A stretch of 64,000 nucleotides of DNA from Empedobacter falsenii (GTDB lineage Bacteria > Bacteroidota > Bacteroidia > Flavobacteriales > Weeksellaceae), in assembly GCF_013488205.1 (NCBI RefSeq), contig NZ_CP040908.1, positions 186,001-250,000 on the forward strand, read 5' to 3'. The position numbers and the translations under genes were made by a program. Of this stretch, positions 44,251 through 55,945 are shown piece by piece. Within the stretch, counting starts at the first letter, position 1; every line of letters begins with the position of its first letter. Under the pieces are notes generated by a model. It was not told the DNA's origin, did no database searches, and worked only from the letters and a program-made list of their open reading frames with translations.

Positions 44251-46615
44251 AATTTATTTTTCCTTCATAATAAACAGGATTTCCTTTTTCGTCGAAACCA
44301 ATTACGGATAATTGATAATCTTTTGGTTTATCGTTGTTGAAATATTCGATAATTGTTTCTTTATTTGTTTCTGAGATTAAATTTGGATTCCAGTAAAGAG
44401 TTTTTCTATTATCATTAGGAATATCTTTATATAAAGTTTCGTAATCGTCATTACTTAGAAAAGAAGCAGTTTTATCATAACCTTTTACAGATAAAACATT
44501 AGGTGATTTTGAGGAAGAACTATCCCCCATATAACCTCTTCTAGTATAGATAGCAATAGCATTTCCAAGTAAACCAGATCCTTTGAATATTTTTACCATT
44601 GCAATATCATTCATATTAATACTGCTAAGAGTTTCATTAGAAAGTTGCATTTCATCAAGATATACTGTCACTTTTCCATTTCTAATGGTTGGAGTTACAA
44701 CTCCATTCTCCAATTTTGTTGTTAACCCAGCTACTCTTCCAGCTAAAAAATCAAAAATATTATTATATGCATTTGCGTTTTTATTATCGTTTACAAAATC
44801 AATTACTGTTTCATTAATACTTTTGAACATTGAACTACTTAATTCTTTGTTTAATTTTTCTGTTTTTGAAACAATTTGAGCTGTTACAACAGCTTCTTTT
44901 AGACGAATACTTTTGTCATTTATAATTTTATTTATTTTAATTTGTTCAGTTTGTGTTTTCTCTTCAGTAAGATTTTCATTTGATTTTATTTCTGTTAAGA
45001 TATAATCAGTAATTGGAAGATTAGAGTTGAATTTTGTATGATTATATAAAGGTAGAATAGATAAAATTAGTTTATTTTCTTCTTTATTAGATTTTTGAGA
45101 TTGATTATTTAAATAATAATAAACATTAAAGTTATCATAGGAAATAAGGTTCTTCAATTCGAAATTTCCGTTAGAATCTGTTGAGGTAGGAATTAAAAAT
45201 TTTTCTGAACCAGGATATTCTATGAAAAGGTTTAAGTCTGAATTTTTTAAATCTAGACCATTTAAATAAGCTTTTCCTTTATATGATAAATATGAACTCG
45301 AATTAGTGTTTGGTATTTTTTTAGAATTATTCATAAGGTCTTGCCAATTGTATCTTTTCCATTCTTCTGAAATTAATAAAACATCTAATGCTTCTTGATT
45401 ATTTTCTTCCTCAAAATATTGATTTGGATTGTAGATAGGATTTATAATATCTTCGGTTAACCAAAGAGAGGAAAGAAAATTATTACTATGACTAGTCTTA
45501 TCATTGATGACAGCTGCTAAAATTTGAGGAGTTTCAGATTTTAATGTAATAGTATTTATTGTTCTTGCTTCGTTATTAGTATCAAAATTGAGGATAGGTT
45601 TTGATAATGTTTTATTATTGTTGATAAAGGCTAATCGTTGAGCTACCATATTATCATTAGCATCAAAAACGTAAAGTTGTAAAATTCCGCTATTTTCACT
45701 AAAGCTTGTATGTGGAATTTTTTGAGAAATAGTTTGAATATTCTTGGTGAATTTTACTGAATATACAATAGTATTATTAATTGCACCTATAACTTTATAC
45801 CCTAATAATTGTTGGGTAATTCCTATACTTTTTAGTTGATAACCAATTTCATTTCCTTCATTAATTACTTTAAATGAAATACCATCTTTTTTAGCAATTG
45901 GTAAATCAATAATTTGTTGATTTCCATTTTCATCATTTACTTGTAATTGGTAAGTTTTACTTGGTTCTGCACGTAAATAAAACGAAGCAATATTTTCATC
46001 AATATTATTGAATTTAATTATTTTGGTTGAAGGATTATTTTTTTCGAAAACAAAACCATTCCACTTTTCTGGTAAATCTCCAATAGATTTAAGTCTCACA
46101 GCAAATTTAGTTGTCTGATTTTCTATAAATGTTCCACCTTCAGGATAAACAGAAGCGTTCCATTTTAGATCATTATTTTTAACTAATTTTAATTTAGATT
46201 TGGGATTGTAAATTAAAAGCGGTTTTATGTATTGAAATTCTTCAGAAAAATAAGTCATGTAAGTTGTATAGGCTCTTAAGTAGTATACATTTTCTTCTAA
46301 ATCATCTTTAAGAATAAAGCTTCCATCACTTTGACCACTAATTATTGGCAGTAGTTTTTTATCGATTAAAGTTTTATTCTTGTCATATAATTCGACAAAA
46401 AGATTAGTCGAAATATTACTTTGTTTGTATCCATCAAATACAAATGCTTTAAACCAAATATTTTCACCAGCGATATAATCCTCTTTATTAAATAAGATAT
46501 AAATCTTTTCTTGCGCATAATTTTCTTCGAGATTTTTAATAGCTAAATCAAGTTTGGTTTGTGCTTTTGTAAATAATGAAAATATCGAAATGATAATGAG
46601 AAAATAGAATTTCAT
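44249..46615 (-). CDS. Exported MG2-like/plug-domain protein, tandem paralogue 1
   Basis: 788 residues. Signal peptide MKFYFLIIISIFSLFTKAQ. Residues about 35-130 look like an alpha-2-macroglobulin MG2-type domain (EKIYILFNKEDYIAGENIWFKAFVFDG...YYLRAYTTYM). The middle is a series of Ig-like parts. Near residues 570-700 a TonB-plug-like segment appears (SIRLKEAVVTAQ, VIDFVNDN, IFDFLAGRVAGL, MVKIFKGSGLLGNAIAIYTRRG). No barrel follows, so it is not a receptor itself. It matches the next gene along almost its whole length and ends in the same YYEGKIN. Function unknown; such proteins are common in Bacteroidota. Confidence 0.75.
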   Translation of the reverse strand: MKFYFLIIISIFSLFTKAQTKLDLAIKNLEENYAQEKIYILFNKEDYIAGENIWFKAFVFDGYKQSNISTNLFVELYDKNKTLIDKKLLPIISGQSDGSFILKDDLEENVYYLRAYTTYMTYFSEEFQYIKPLLIYNPKSKLKLVKNNDLKWNASVYPEGGTFIENQTTKFAVRLKSIGDLPEKWNGFVFEKNNPSTKIIKFNNIDENIASFYLRAEPSKTYQLQVNDENGNQQIIDLPIAKKDGISFKVINEGNEIGYQLKSIGITQQLLGYKVIGAINNTIVYSVKFTKNIQTISQKIPHTSFSENSGILQLYVFDANDNMVAQRLAFINNNKTLSKPILNFDTNNEARTINTITLKSETPQILAAVINDKTSHSNNFLSSLWLTEDIINPIYNPNQYFEEENNQEALDVLLISEEWKRYNWQDLMNNSKKIPNTNSSSYLSYKGKAYLNGLDLKNSDLNLFIEYPGSEKFLIPTSTDSNGNFELKNLISYDNFNVYYYLNNQSQKSNKEENKLILSILPLYNHTKFNSNLPITDYILTEIKSNENLTEEKTQTEQIKINKIINDKSIRLKEAVVTAQIVSKTEKLNKELSSSMFKSINETVIDFVNDNKNANAYNNIFDFLAGRVAGLTTKLENGVVTPTIRNGKVTVYLDEMQLSNETLSSINMNDIAMVKIFKGSGLLGNAIAIYTRRGYMGDSSSSKSPNVLSVKGYDKTASFLSNDDYETLYKDIPNDNRKTLYWNPNLISETNKETIIEYFNNDKPKDYQLSVIGFDEKGNPVYYEGKIN

Positions 46616-46682
46616 TTATATTAATTATTTGGTTATGTTAAGATAAGAAAATAATCAATACTTTGAAATAGTAAATTATACA

Positions 46683-46721
46683 AACCAAAAAACCTCGAGA
46701 ATCTCTCGAGGTTTTTTGGTT
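46683..46721 (-). terminator. Terminator of the upstream MG2/plug paralogue
   Basis: Same 39-base perfect hairpin as at 44211-44249, again starting inside the stop codon of its gene. Confidence 0.9.
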
Positions 46722-49074
46722 AATTTATTTTTCCTTCATAATAAACAGGATTTCCTTTTTCGTCGAAACCAATTATGGTTAATTGATAATCTTTTGGTTT
46801 ATCATTGTTGAAATATTCTATATCTGTGTTTTCTCCAGGTTCCGAAAACAAGTTTGCATTCCAAAATAAAGTACTTCTTATATCGTTTGGAACATCGTTG
46901 TAAAGCGACTCGTAATCATCATTGCTAAAATATGGCAGCGATTGATTGTAACCACCAATCTGAATTAAATTATTTGGTAACATCGGTGTGTTATCAACTG
47001 GCGCATCACTTCCTCGTTTCGAGTAAATTGCAATTGCATTTCCAAGTAAACCAGCGCCTTTGAAAATTTTTACCATTGCAATATCTCTAGGATTAATACT
47101 CGTTAAATTATCTGAAGTCATTTTCATTTCGTTCCAATAAATTGCAACTTCAGAATTTCTGATTTTAGGAACTCCGTTAGAAACCGTTAATCCTGCAACT
47201 CGTCCAGCTAAAAAGTCCATAATATTTGTATAACCTTCTATTGGTTGAGATTCGTTTACAAAGTCTATCACAGTTTCGTTTATGTTTTTGAACATTCCTC
47301 CGCTCAATTCTTCATTTAGTTTCTCAGTTTTCGATTTTTTATCCGCTTTTACAACAACTTCTTTCAGGCGAATACTTTTATCATTGATAATTTTGATGTT
47401 CTGTTTATACGTATTTTGCTTCTCGACTTCCTCTTTATTCGTGATTTCTTCTAATAAATAAGGCGTTGCTGGCAATTTAGATTTATAACTTGTGCTTTTA
47501 TAATTGGGTACAACAGATAGAGTTAAAGTTCCATTATTGGCAGATTTTCCATTTTCCGAATTCAAGAAATAATTCATCGCCATTGGACCATAATAAAACA
47601 AATTATTCATCTCGAAGTTTCCTTCATAATCAGTATCAAGCGTTGCAAATTCTTTTCCATTATTTTGCATTTTATAGATAATACTCAAGGATGCATTACT
47701 CAATTCTCTTCCATTATTGTACGCTTTTACTTTATACGAAAGATATCTACGCTCATTGTCAATAGTAGGTTTTACAATATTTCCAACCACTAAATCTTCC
47801 CAATTAAATCTTTTCCATTTTTCTGTTATTAAAAGTGCATCAAGATTTTCTGAAAATTCATTATTTTTAAAATATTGTGCCGGATGATTAATTTTCGAAC
47901 TAAAATCTCGCGTCAACAACATCGCAGAAATTAAATTATCGTCATCATTATTTTTTTGATCTTTGATAACAGCCGAAAAATTAATTTCTTCAGGATACTT
48001 TACCTTAATTGTATTTAATTCGCGAGGATTTGTTGTTGTTTCGAAAGAAATTTCTGGTTTTTTGTATGTTTCTTTTGGATTGATAAATATCAAACGATTT
48101 GCAACTTGAATATCATTTGCATCGAAAATGGCAATGTTCAAAATGCCTTTATCATTGTCTAAAACCTCTTTTGGAACATAAGTCGAAACCGATTCCACAC
48201 TTTTTACAATCTGAGAACTCATCACAAGTTCGTTGTTAATTGTTCCAATAATTTTATAATTCAATAAAGGATTTTCTTGATTGATACTTTTCAATTGAAT
48301 CACAATATCTTTGCTATTTCGAACAACTTTCATCAGAATCCCATTTTTTTTAGCTTCGGGTAAATCAATAATTTGCTGATTGCCTTTTTCGTCATTCAAT
48401 TGCACTTGATAAGATTTACCTTCTTCTGCTCTTAACGCAAAAGTCGCAACGTTTTCATCTAAATTATCAAATGTTGTAATTTTATTGGCAGGATTATTTT
48501 TCTCAAATACAAAACCATTCCATTTTTTTGGTAAATCTCCGTCTGACTTTAGTCTTACAGCAAATTTAGTTGTCTGATTTTGAATAAAATTTCCACCTTC
48601 CGCAAAAGCTTTCGCATTCCATTTTAAATTTGGATTTGGAACAAGTTTTAGCTTAGAATTTGGATTGAAAATTTTAACTTGATTAATATGTTGAAATTCT
48701 TCCGAAAAAAAAGTCATGTAAGTCGTATAGGCTCTTACAAAGTAAACTCCTTCCTCGTTTTCGTTTTTGGTATTCAGTGTTCCATCACTTTCTCCGTTCA
48801 CAACAGGAACCAATTTTCGGTCGACTAATTTTTTGTCTTTATCGTATAATTCAACAATAAGATTTGTAGAAATTATGCTCGGTTTGTAGCCATTTAATAT
48901 ATAAGCTTTGAACCAAATATTGTCGCCAGCAATGTAATCTTCTTTATCAAATAATAAATAGACTTTTTCTTGAGCGTAATTTGTATTCAGACTTTTTATA
49001 GCCGTTTCTAATTTTGATTGCGCAAAAGTTGTAATCGAGCAAAAGTATAATGCGAGTAAATAAATATATTTCAT
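46720..49074 (-). CDS. Exported MG2-like/plug-domain protein, tandem paralogue 2
   Basis: 784 residues from the ATG at 49074; the frame extends 24 codons further, but MKYIYLLALYFCSITTFAQ is the signal peptide. Same architecture as its neighbour: MG2-type domain (EKVYLLFDKEDYIAGDNIWFKAYILNG), Ig-like middle, then plug-like SIRLKEVVVKADKK, VIDFVNES, IMDFLAGRVAGL, MVKIFKGAGLLGNAIAIYSKRG. The two proteins arose by tandem duplication. The middle region has diverged most, which may reflect different binding partners. It lacks the Cys-rich thioester of true macroglobulins. Confidence 0.75.
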   Translation of the reverse strand: MKYIYLLALYFCSITTFAQSKLETAIKSLNTNYAQEKVYLLFDKEDYIAGDNIWFKAYILNGYKPSIISTNLIVELYDKDKKLVDRKLVPVVNGESDGTLNTKNENEEGVYFVRAYTTYMTFFSEEFQHINQVKIFNPNSKLKLVPNPNLKWNAKAFAEGGNFIQNQTTKFAVRLKSDGDLPKKWNGFVFEKNNPANKITTFDNLDENVATFALRAEEGKSYQVQLNDEKGNQQIIDLPEAKKNGILMKVVRNSKDIVIQLKSINQENPLLNYKIIGTINNELVMSSQIVKSVESVSTYVPKEVLDNDKGILNIAIFDANDIQVANRLIFINPKETYKKPEISFETTTNPRELNTIKVKYPEEINFSAVIKDQKNNDDDNLISAMLLTRDFSSKINHPAQYFKNNEFSENLDALLITEKWKRFNWEDLVVGNIVKPTIDNERRYLSYKVKAYNNGRELSNASLSIIYKMQNNGKEFATLDTDYEGNFEMNNLFYYGPMAMNYFLNSENGKSANNGTLTLSVVPNYKSTSYKSKLPATPYLLEEITNKEEVEKQNTYKQNIKIINDKSIRLKEVVVKADKKSKTEKLNEELSGGMFKNINETVIDFVNESQPIEGYTNIMDFLAGRVAGLTVSNGVPKIRNSEVAIYWNEMKMTSDNLTSINPRDIAMVKIFKGAGLLGNAIAIYSKRGSDAPVDNTPMLPNNLIQIGGYNQSLPYFSNDDYESLYNDVPNDIRSTLFWNANLFSEPGENTDIEYFNNDKPKDYQLTIIGFDEKGNPVYYEGKIN

Positions 49075-49449
49075 GCGAGAATGATTAATCAAATAGAATG
49101 AATTTGAACTCTTAAAATTATCATTATTTAGACGATTTTCATTCATACTTTTTATTAAAGTTTATCATAACTTTTGATTGAATGATGATTTTTCTTCTCG
49201 AATAATGTTAATTTTTGTTAATGAATTTTTCCTTCATACTAAAATCCAATAATTATTAAATATTAATTACTTTATTTCACTTATACAATAATTTTTTAAT
49301 ATGTTTAGAGATTTGTTTCTTTTTTTGAAGAGAGAAACTATTTAATTTACGAAATTTTATTTTCTTTTTAACTATCGCATATCATTTTGAATGAGTTATT
49401 TAATGTTCAAATTTGTTGTAGAAAAGTTAATCAATCAAAATAAAAAGAA
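49075..49449. other. A+T-rich intergenic region
   Basis: 375 bases between divergent genes. I see no reading frame, RNA or clear repeat, only long A/T runs and a CAAATTTG imperfect -7 box about 40 bases before the CBS gene. It must hold promoters in both directions. Confidence 0.4.
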
Positions 49450-49863
49450 ATGAAACAAAGAGTACCAGTATCTCAAATTATGGCGAAAGTTTTAATCGCA
49501 GTTCCTACGAATAAAAAAATAAGTGAAGTGAACGAATTATTTAAAGAATACAATATTCGTCATATACCTGTAACTGAAGGAGCTAAATTAGCAGGAGTTA
49601 TTAGTAAGAATGATGTTACTAAATTAGGATATGGAGCTGGAGAAATGGATCAAAATGCTTTAAATGCAATTTATGATACATACGAATTAAAAGATGTAAT
49701 GGTAAAAAAACCGTTAACTGTTTCTCCTGATACAAATATTAAAGATGTTGCAGAAATCCTATCAGAACAGAGTTTTCACTCTTTGCCAGTAGTTGATGAT
49801 GATGAGGTTGTTGGAATTGTAACTACAACTGATTTAGTAAAGTATCTTTTAGAACAATATTAA
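49450..49863 (+). CDS. CBS-domain pair protein
   Basis: 137 residues consisting of two CBS motifs and nothing else: residues about 1-60 (VSQIMAKVLIAVPTNKKISEV...HIPVTEGAKLAGVISKNDV) and 70-137 (LKDVMVKKPLTVSPDTNIKDVAEI...HSLPVVDDDEVVGIVTTTDLVKYL). CBS pairs bind adenine nucleotides and act as energy sensors, usually by controlling another protein. No partner is adjacent, so the target is unknown. Cytoplasmic, single gene with terminator. Confidence 0.9.
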   Translation: MKQRVPVSQIMAKVLIAVPTNKKISEVNELFKEYNIRHIPVTEGAKLAGVISKNDVTKLGYGAGEMDQNALNAIYDTYELKDVMVKKPLTVSPDTNIKDVAEILSEQSFHSLPVVDDDEVVGIVTTTDLVKYLLEQY

Positions 49864-49866
49864 AAG

Positions 49867-49896
49867 AAAAAGCCTTGCATTTGCAAGGCTTTTTAT
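49867..49896. terminator. Bidirectional terminator between the CBS gene and icd
   Basis: AAAAAGCCTTGCA pairs perfectly with TGCAAGGCTTTTT, with the stem directly after the CBS stop codon. Confidence 0.88.
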
Positions 49897-49920
49897 GAAT
49901 AATTATTTCTTAGAAATTAA

Positions 49921-52137
<2,217 letters not shown>

Positions 52138-52219
52138 TTAAATTTTTTTGAGACTATTTTAATAATAGTCAATTAAAAATACATTTTTTCAATTTTGAAT
52201 GCAGAAACTGCAAACTTTG

Positions 52220-52227
52220 CAAATATA
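52220..52227 (-). promoter_or_regulatory. -7 promoter element for icd
   Basis: TATATTTG on the minus strand, a full TAnnTTTG match 88 bases before the icd start. No clear -33 TTG. Confidence 0.5.
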
Positions 52228-52483
52228 CAATATTTAGCAGATTAAGTTGACCATAAATCAATCATTTACACTAATTTTAGTATAATTTTTAACATGATTT
52301 TTGATAGGTAGTCAAGTTGATAATTTATTGAAACAAAATTGTTCAAGTTGATAATTTTTGACTGTTTTTTTTTTCAACTTCATGTATAATTTCACTTTTG
52401 AAAGAGCTGTCTATTTAATTCTTTTTAAGAAACCAATTTTTATACACTTAGTTTCTTTCTTAATTTTGCAGAAAACAATTCTT

Positions 52484-53431
52484 TTGAAACAAAATTTAGC
52501 GACAATCGCATTTTATAATGTCGAAAATTTTTATTCTAAATCTTCAGACGAATCTTTTTTGCCCAGTAATTTTATCAAATGGAAAGATAATCGTTATGAT
52601 ACAAAGGTGAATAAGATTGCATTTTGCATCTCTAAAATTGGTAAATTAGAAACAAATGAATTGCCATATTTGGTTGGTTTGGCTGAGGTTGAAAATGAAG
52701 AAGTTTTAGAAGATTTGATTCAAAATGATTTTTTGAAAGATGGCGATTATAAAACACTTTTATATGAATCATTAGACGAAAGAAAAATAAATGTTGGATT
52801 AATTTATCGTCAACAATTTTTTGAAGTTTTAGAAAGCGAACCAATTAGATTTATCTTTAAAGATCAGTATGATACAAAATCTTATACACGAGATATTTTA
52901 TATGTGAAAGGAAATTTAGTTGGCGAAATTATTCATCTTTTTATTGTTCATTTACCTTCTAAAATTGATAAAGAAATCAATCAATTAAAACGTCAACATA
53001 TTTTTAAAACGATTCGAAAAAGAATTAACGATTTGTTAACCGAAAATTATTCGGCAAAAATTGTTGTGATGGGAGATTTTAATGATGCTCCAACAAATTC
53101 TGACTTAATTGATGAATTGGATACTCGTTCTAAACAAGAAGAAATAAACAGAAACGAATTATTCAATCCAATGGTCAGTCTACAATCGTATAAAAGAGGT
53201 TCGATGATCTTTAAGAAACAATGGATGTTATTCGATCAACAGATTTTTTCGAAAGGATTTTTTACTTCTCACACAAATTTAGAATATATAAAAACAGATA
53301 TTTTTGATGCTGATTTTTTGAAGAATACAGGCGGAAAATCTACAGGTTCGCCATTCAGAACTTTTCTTGGTAGAAAATATTTCGGTGGATATAGCGATCA
53401 TTTTCCCGTTTATACCATTTTAAAATATTAA
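52484..53431 (+). CDS. Endonuclease/exonuclease/phosphatase family protein
   Basis: 315 residues from a TTG at 52484 (KQNLATIAFYNVENFY). The open frame extends 42 codons upstream, including an ATG at 52382, but that part has no domain similarity and contains a TAATTTTG -7 box (52461-52468), so it is probably the promoter. The EEP fold shows AFYNVENF, GLAEVENEEVLEDL with the metal Glu, LFIVHLPSK, VVMGDFNDAPTNSD and the C-terminal GYSDHFPVY His. It cleaves phosphodiester or phosphate-ester bonds; substrate unknown. No signal peptide in the short form, so cytoplasmic. Confidence 0.8.
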   Translation: MKQNLATIAFYNVENFYSKSSDESFLPSNFIKWKDNRYDTKVNKIAFCISKIGKLETNELPYLVGLAEVENEEVLEDLIQNDFLKDGDYKTLLYESLDERKINVGLIYRQQFFEVLESEPIRFIFKDQYDTKSYTRDILYVKGNLVGEIIHLFIVHLPSKIDKEINQLKRQHIFKTIRKRINDLLTENYSAKIVVMGDFNDAPTNSDLIDELDTRSKQEEINRNELFNPMVSLQSYKRGSMIFKKQWMLFDQQIFSKGFFTSHTNLEYIKTDIFDADFLKNTGGKSTGSPFRTFLGRKYFGGYSDHFPVYTILKY

Positions 53432-53458
53432 ATTTGTAGCAGTATAATTTAAGAATAG

Positions 53459-53932
53459 GTGAGAATCCACGAAAATGGTCAGGTTGAGATTGACGGAATC
53501 GATAAGTTGATTCTGAATGCCTTTATGGACAATGCTAACATGCCTGTTTCGCAATTAGCAAAAGAATTAGGTATATCAAATACGGCAGTTCATCAACGTA
53601 TCAAGAAATTAGAAGCTTCTGGTGTGATTGATTCAACTAAAGTAATTGTAAATCCAACAATTTTAGGTTATTCAACGATGTCATTTGTTGGTGTTTTTAT
53701 GGACAAACCTTCTTCTTATAAATTAGTTGTGAAAGCTTTGGAAGAGATTCCAGAAGTAGTGGAAGCTCATTTTACAACGGGAAATTACGGGATTTTCCTT
53801 AAAATTTTGAGTCGTGATAATCTACATTTAATGAATGTGTTGAACAAAAAAATTCAGCAAATTGATGGCGTTACACGTACAGAAACTATAATTTCGTTGG
53901 AGCAACCAATAGATAGACAAATAAAACTTTAA
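53459..53932 (+). CDS. Lrp/AsnC-family transcriptional regulator
   Basis: 157 residues with a GTG start; the codon before it is a stop, so the start is fixed or later. N-terminal winged helix-turn-helix (DKLILNAFMDNANMPVSQLAKELGISNTAVHQRIKKLEASGVI) and a C-terminal RAM ligand-binding domain (VEAHFTTGNYGIFLKILSRD). These proteins respond to amino acids as octamers. It lies 9 bases before deoC and 27 after the EEP gene, so all three may be one transcript. Confidence 0.92.
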   Translation: MRIHENGQVEIDGIDKLILNAFMDNANMPVSQLAKELGISNTAVHQRIKKLEASGVIDSTKVIVNPTILGYSTMSFVGVFMDKPSSYKLVVKALEEIPEVVEAHFTTGNYGIFLKILSRDNLHLMNVLNKKIQQIDGVTRTETIISLEQPIDRQIKL

Positions 53933-53941
53933 TATACAAAG

Positions 53942-54685
53942 ATGAATATTAATCAATATTTAGACTCGACGTATCTTAAAACACCTGAACAAGCAGGTAT
54001 TTCGAATTCTGATACATTAGAGATGGTGCATAAGTTAGCACAAGAAGCTATTGATAATGATATCTATGCGGTAATGATTCGTCCTGATTATGTAAGATCA
54101 GTTCGTGAATTATTGGATGAGAAAAAATCGAATGTTGTTTTGGGAACTGTAATTGGTTTTCCTGAAGGGACTTACGATTTGAATGAAAAGTTGAGAGAAG
54201 CGCAAAAAGCAATTGCTGATGGAGCCGATGAATTAGATTTTGTAGTAAACTACGAAGCGTTCAAAAAAGGTGATAGTGATAAAGTAAAAGAAGAAGTAGA
54301 AGCTGCAACATTAGTCGCATTGCGTGAAGGTAAAGTTGTAAAATGGATTATCGAAACTGCTGCTTTAACAGATGAACAGATTGTTGGTATAACACAATTA
54401 ATTCGTGATACTGTTTTAGAGAAAGCAGGTGAAGAAAATGCATCAAAAGTTTTTGTAAAATCTTCTACAGGTTTTTATAAAACTGAAAATGGAGAACCAA
54501 ATGGAGCAAACGAGCATGTTATTAAATTGATGCTTGAAAATTCAGGTTCGCTTCCAGTGAAAGCTTCTGGCGGAGTTCGCACGACAGAAGAAGCTGAAAA
54601 AATGATCGCTTTAGGCGTGAAAAGAATTGGAACATCATCTGCTTTAGCGATTGTAAAAGGAGAGCAAGGAGCAAAAGGTTATTAG
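53942..54685 (+). CDS. deoC: Deoxyribose-phosphate aldolase
   Basis: 247 residues, a TIM barrel. It splits 2-deoxyribose-5-phosphate into acetaldehyde and glyceraldehyde-3-phosphate for nucleoside salvage. LGTVIGFPEGTYDLNEK, ADELDFVVNYEAFKKGD, FVKSSTGFYKTENG with the Schiff-base lysine, and VKASGGVRTTEEAEKMI with the second Lys are all there. Cytoplasmic. The terminator after it closes the transcript. Other deo genes are not nearby. Confidence 0.95.
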   Translation: MNINQYLDSTYLKTPEQAGISNSDTLEMVHKLAQEAIDNDIYAVMIRPDYVRSVRELLDEKKSNVVLGTVIGFPEGTYDLNEKLREAQKAIADGADELDFVVNYEAFKKGDSDKVKEEVEAATLVALREGKVVKWIIETAALTDEQIVGITQLIRDTVLEKAGEENASKVFVKSSTGFYKTENGEPNGANEHVIKLMLENSGSLPVKASGGVRTTEEAEKMIALGVKRIGTSSALAIVKGEQGAKGY

Positions 54686-54708
54686 AAAATTTCTACATTA
54701 TAATACAT

Positions 54709-54742
54709 TTAAAAGTCTCAATATTTATTGAGACTTTTTTTT
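54709..54742 (+). terminator. Terminator after deoC
   Basis: AAAAGTCTCAATA and TATTGAGACTTTT form a stem followed by T-run, 24 bases past the stop. Confidence 0.85.
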
Positions 54743-54913
54743 ATTCATTTAAAATAAGCTTTCTTTTTTAGTTAATTTTTTAAAATACTTAAATAGCATA
54801 TTGTATTTTATTATTTTTGGAGCACTAAAATTATAACTTGATTTAAATCAATTAATTTGGTTAAAAAAGGTCGTGATTTTGCATTGATAACACTGATAAA
54901 ATAGTATAGACGT

Positions 54914-55777
54914 ATGTTGTTGAATAATCGTAAAGTTTATAATAATTTGGTTTTTGATGTAGGTATAACTGCATTTGAATTGAATGATATCCTACATACA
55001 GAAAAATTGAGAAAAGAGTTATCTGTTGATGAGTATTTTGGAATAATCTGGTCTGGTTCTAAAAAATTTGTTCATAAAATAAATGGAAAAGAATATTCGA
55101 TTCCTAAAAACCATTTTCTTTTTATAGCTCCCAATATCTCTCAAGAATTTGTGAAACAAACTACTCGTACTGATGCTTATTATATTGTTTTTAAACAAGA
55201 ATTTTATTCAAAATCAATCGAAGAGAACTTGAAGTTAGAAAATTCTACACTTTTTTCGCGAGATATTATAAATATTGTTGAGAATACAATTTGTTCTGCT
55301 CCAATTTTTGAGGCTAATTATTTGCAATATTTCTTTACTGCATTCGAAAATGAATTAGATATGAAGCTTGCTCATAATCTTTTGGAACGTATTATTATCA
55401 ATGGTCAAATGGAAACATTTGATATGCAAAGCCAATTTATACAAGATGATTTTGATGTAGAACTTGCGACAAAATTCAAAAAACTTTTGCAAGAAAATGT
55501 CAAGGAAAATAAACAAGTATCTTTTTACAGTGATAAACTTTTTATTACAAAAAGAAGGTTAGATAAAGCAACTCAAATCGTTTTTGGAAAAACAGCAAAA
55601 GGAATGATTGTTGAAGAATTGATGAAAAATGCAAAGATTTTATTAGTCAACTCAAAAATGTCAATAAAAGAGATTGCGCTGGAACTCAATTTCCTTCAAG
55701 AAACCAATTTTACTGCGTTTTTTAAGAAAAACACGGGGATTTCTCCGACTAAATTCAGACAAAGCACTCCGAATTAA
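54914..55777 (+). CDS. AraC-family transcriptional regulator
   Basis: 287 residues. The N-terminal part (about 1-180) looks like a cupin-type sensor (WSGSKKFVHKINGKEYSIPKNHFLFIAPN). The C-terminal ~100 residues carry the double helix-turn-helix: DKLFITKRRLDKATQIVFGKTAKGMIVEELM and SIKEIALELNFLQETNFTAFFKKNTGISPTKFRQ, the AraC/XylS signature. It lies 168 bases upstream of the pilus-like operon on the same strand, with an independent promoter between, so it is a plausible regulator of that operon (inference). Confidence 0.88.
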   Translation: MLLNNRKVYNNLVFDVGITAFELNDILHTEKLRKELSVDEYFGIIWSGSKKFVHKINGKEYSIPKNHFLFIAPNISQEFVKQTTRTDAYYIVFKQEFYSKSIEENLKLENSTLFSRDIINIVENTICSAPIFEANYLQYFFTAFENELDMKLAHNLLERIIINGQMETFDMQSQFIQDDFDVELATKFKKLLQENVKENKQVSFYSDKLFITKRRLDKATQIVFGKTAKGMIVEELMKNAKILLVNSKMSIKEIALELNFLQETNFTAFFKKNTGISPTKFRQSTPN

Positions 55778-55845
55778 ATAGTTAGAAATGTCGTTTTTCA
55801 TCATCTTTTGGTATGATTTAATCTTTTAAGAACAAAAAACAACTT

Positions 55846-55853
55846 CTACATTT
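55846..55853 (+). promoter_or_regulatory. -7 promoter element of the pilus-like operon
   Basis: TACATTTG, a full TAnnTTTG match 92 bases before the first pilin-like gene, just downstream of the AraC-type gene. The -33 position has no TTG, as expected for an activator-dependent promoter. Confidence 0.55.
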
Positions 55854-55945
55854 GCATCGCATTTGAGAATAACCAATCTTAAATATAGAAACTACCAGTT
55901 TATTTAACAAATATTTTTTAATAAATTTTAACAAATTATAAAATC

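Noticed and set aside
44211-46721. Identical palindromes as ends of a mobile element
   Set aside because: They lie at the same place relative to each paralogue's stop codon and are terminators carried along in a gene duplication; no transposase or target duplication is seen.
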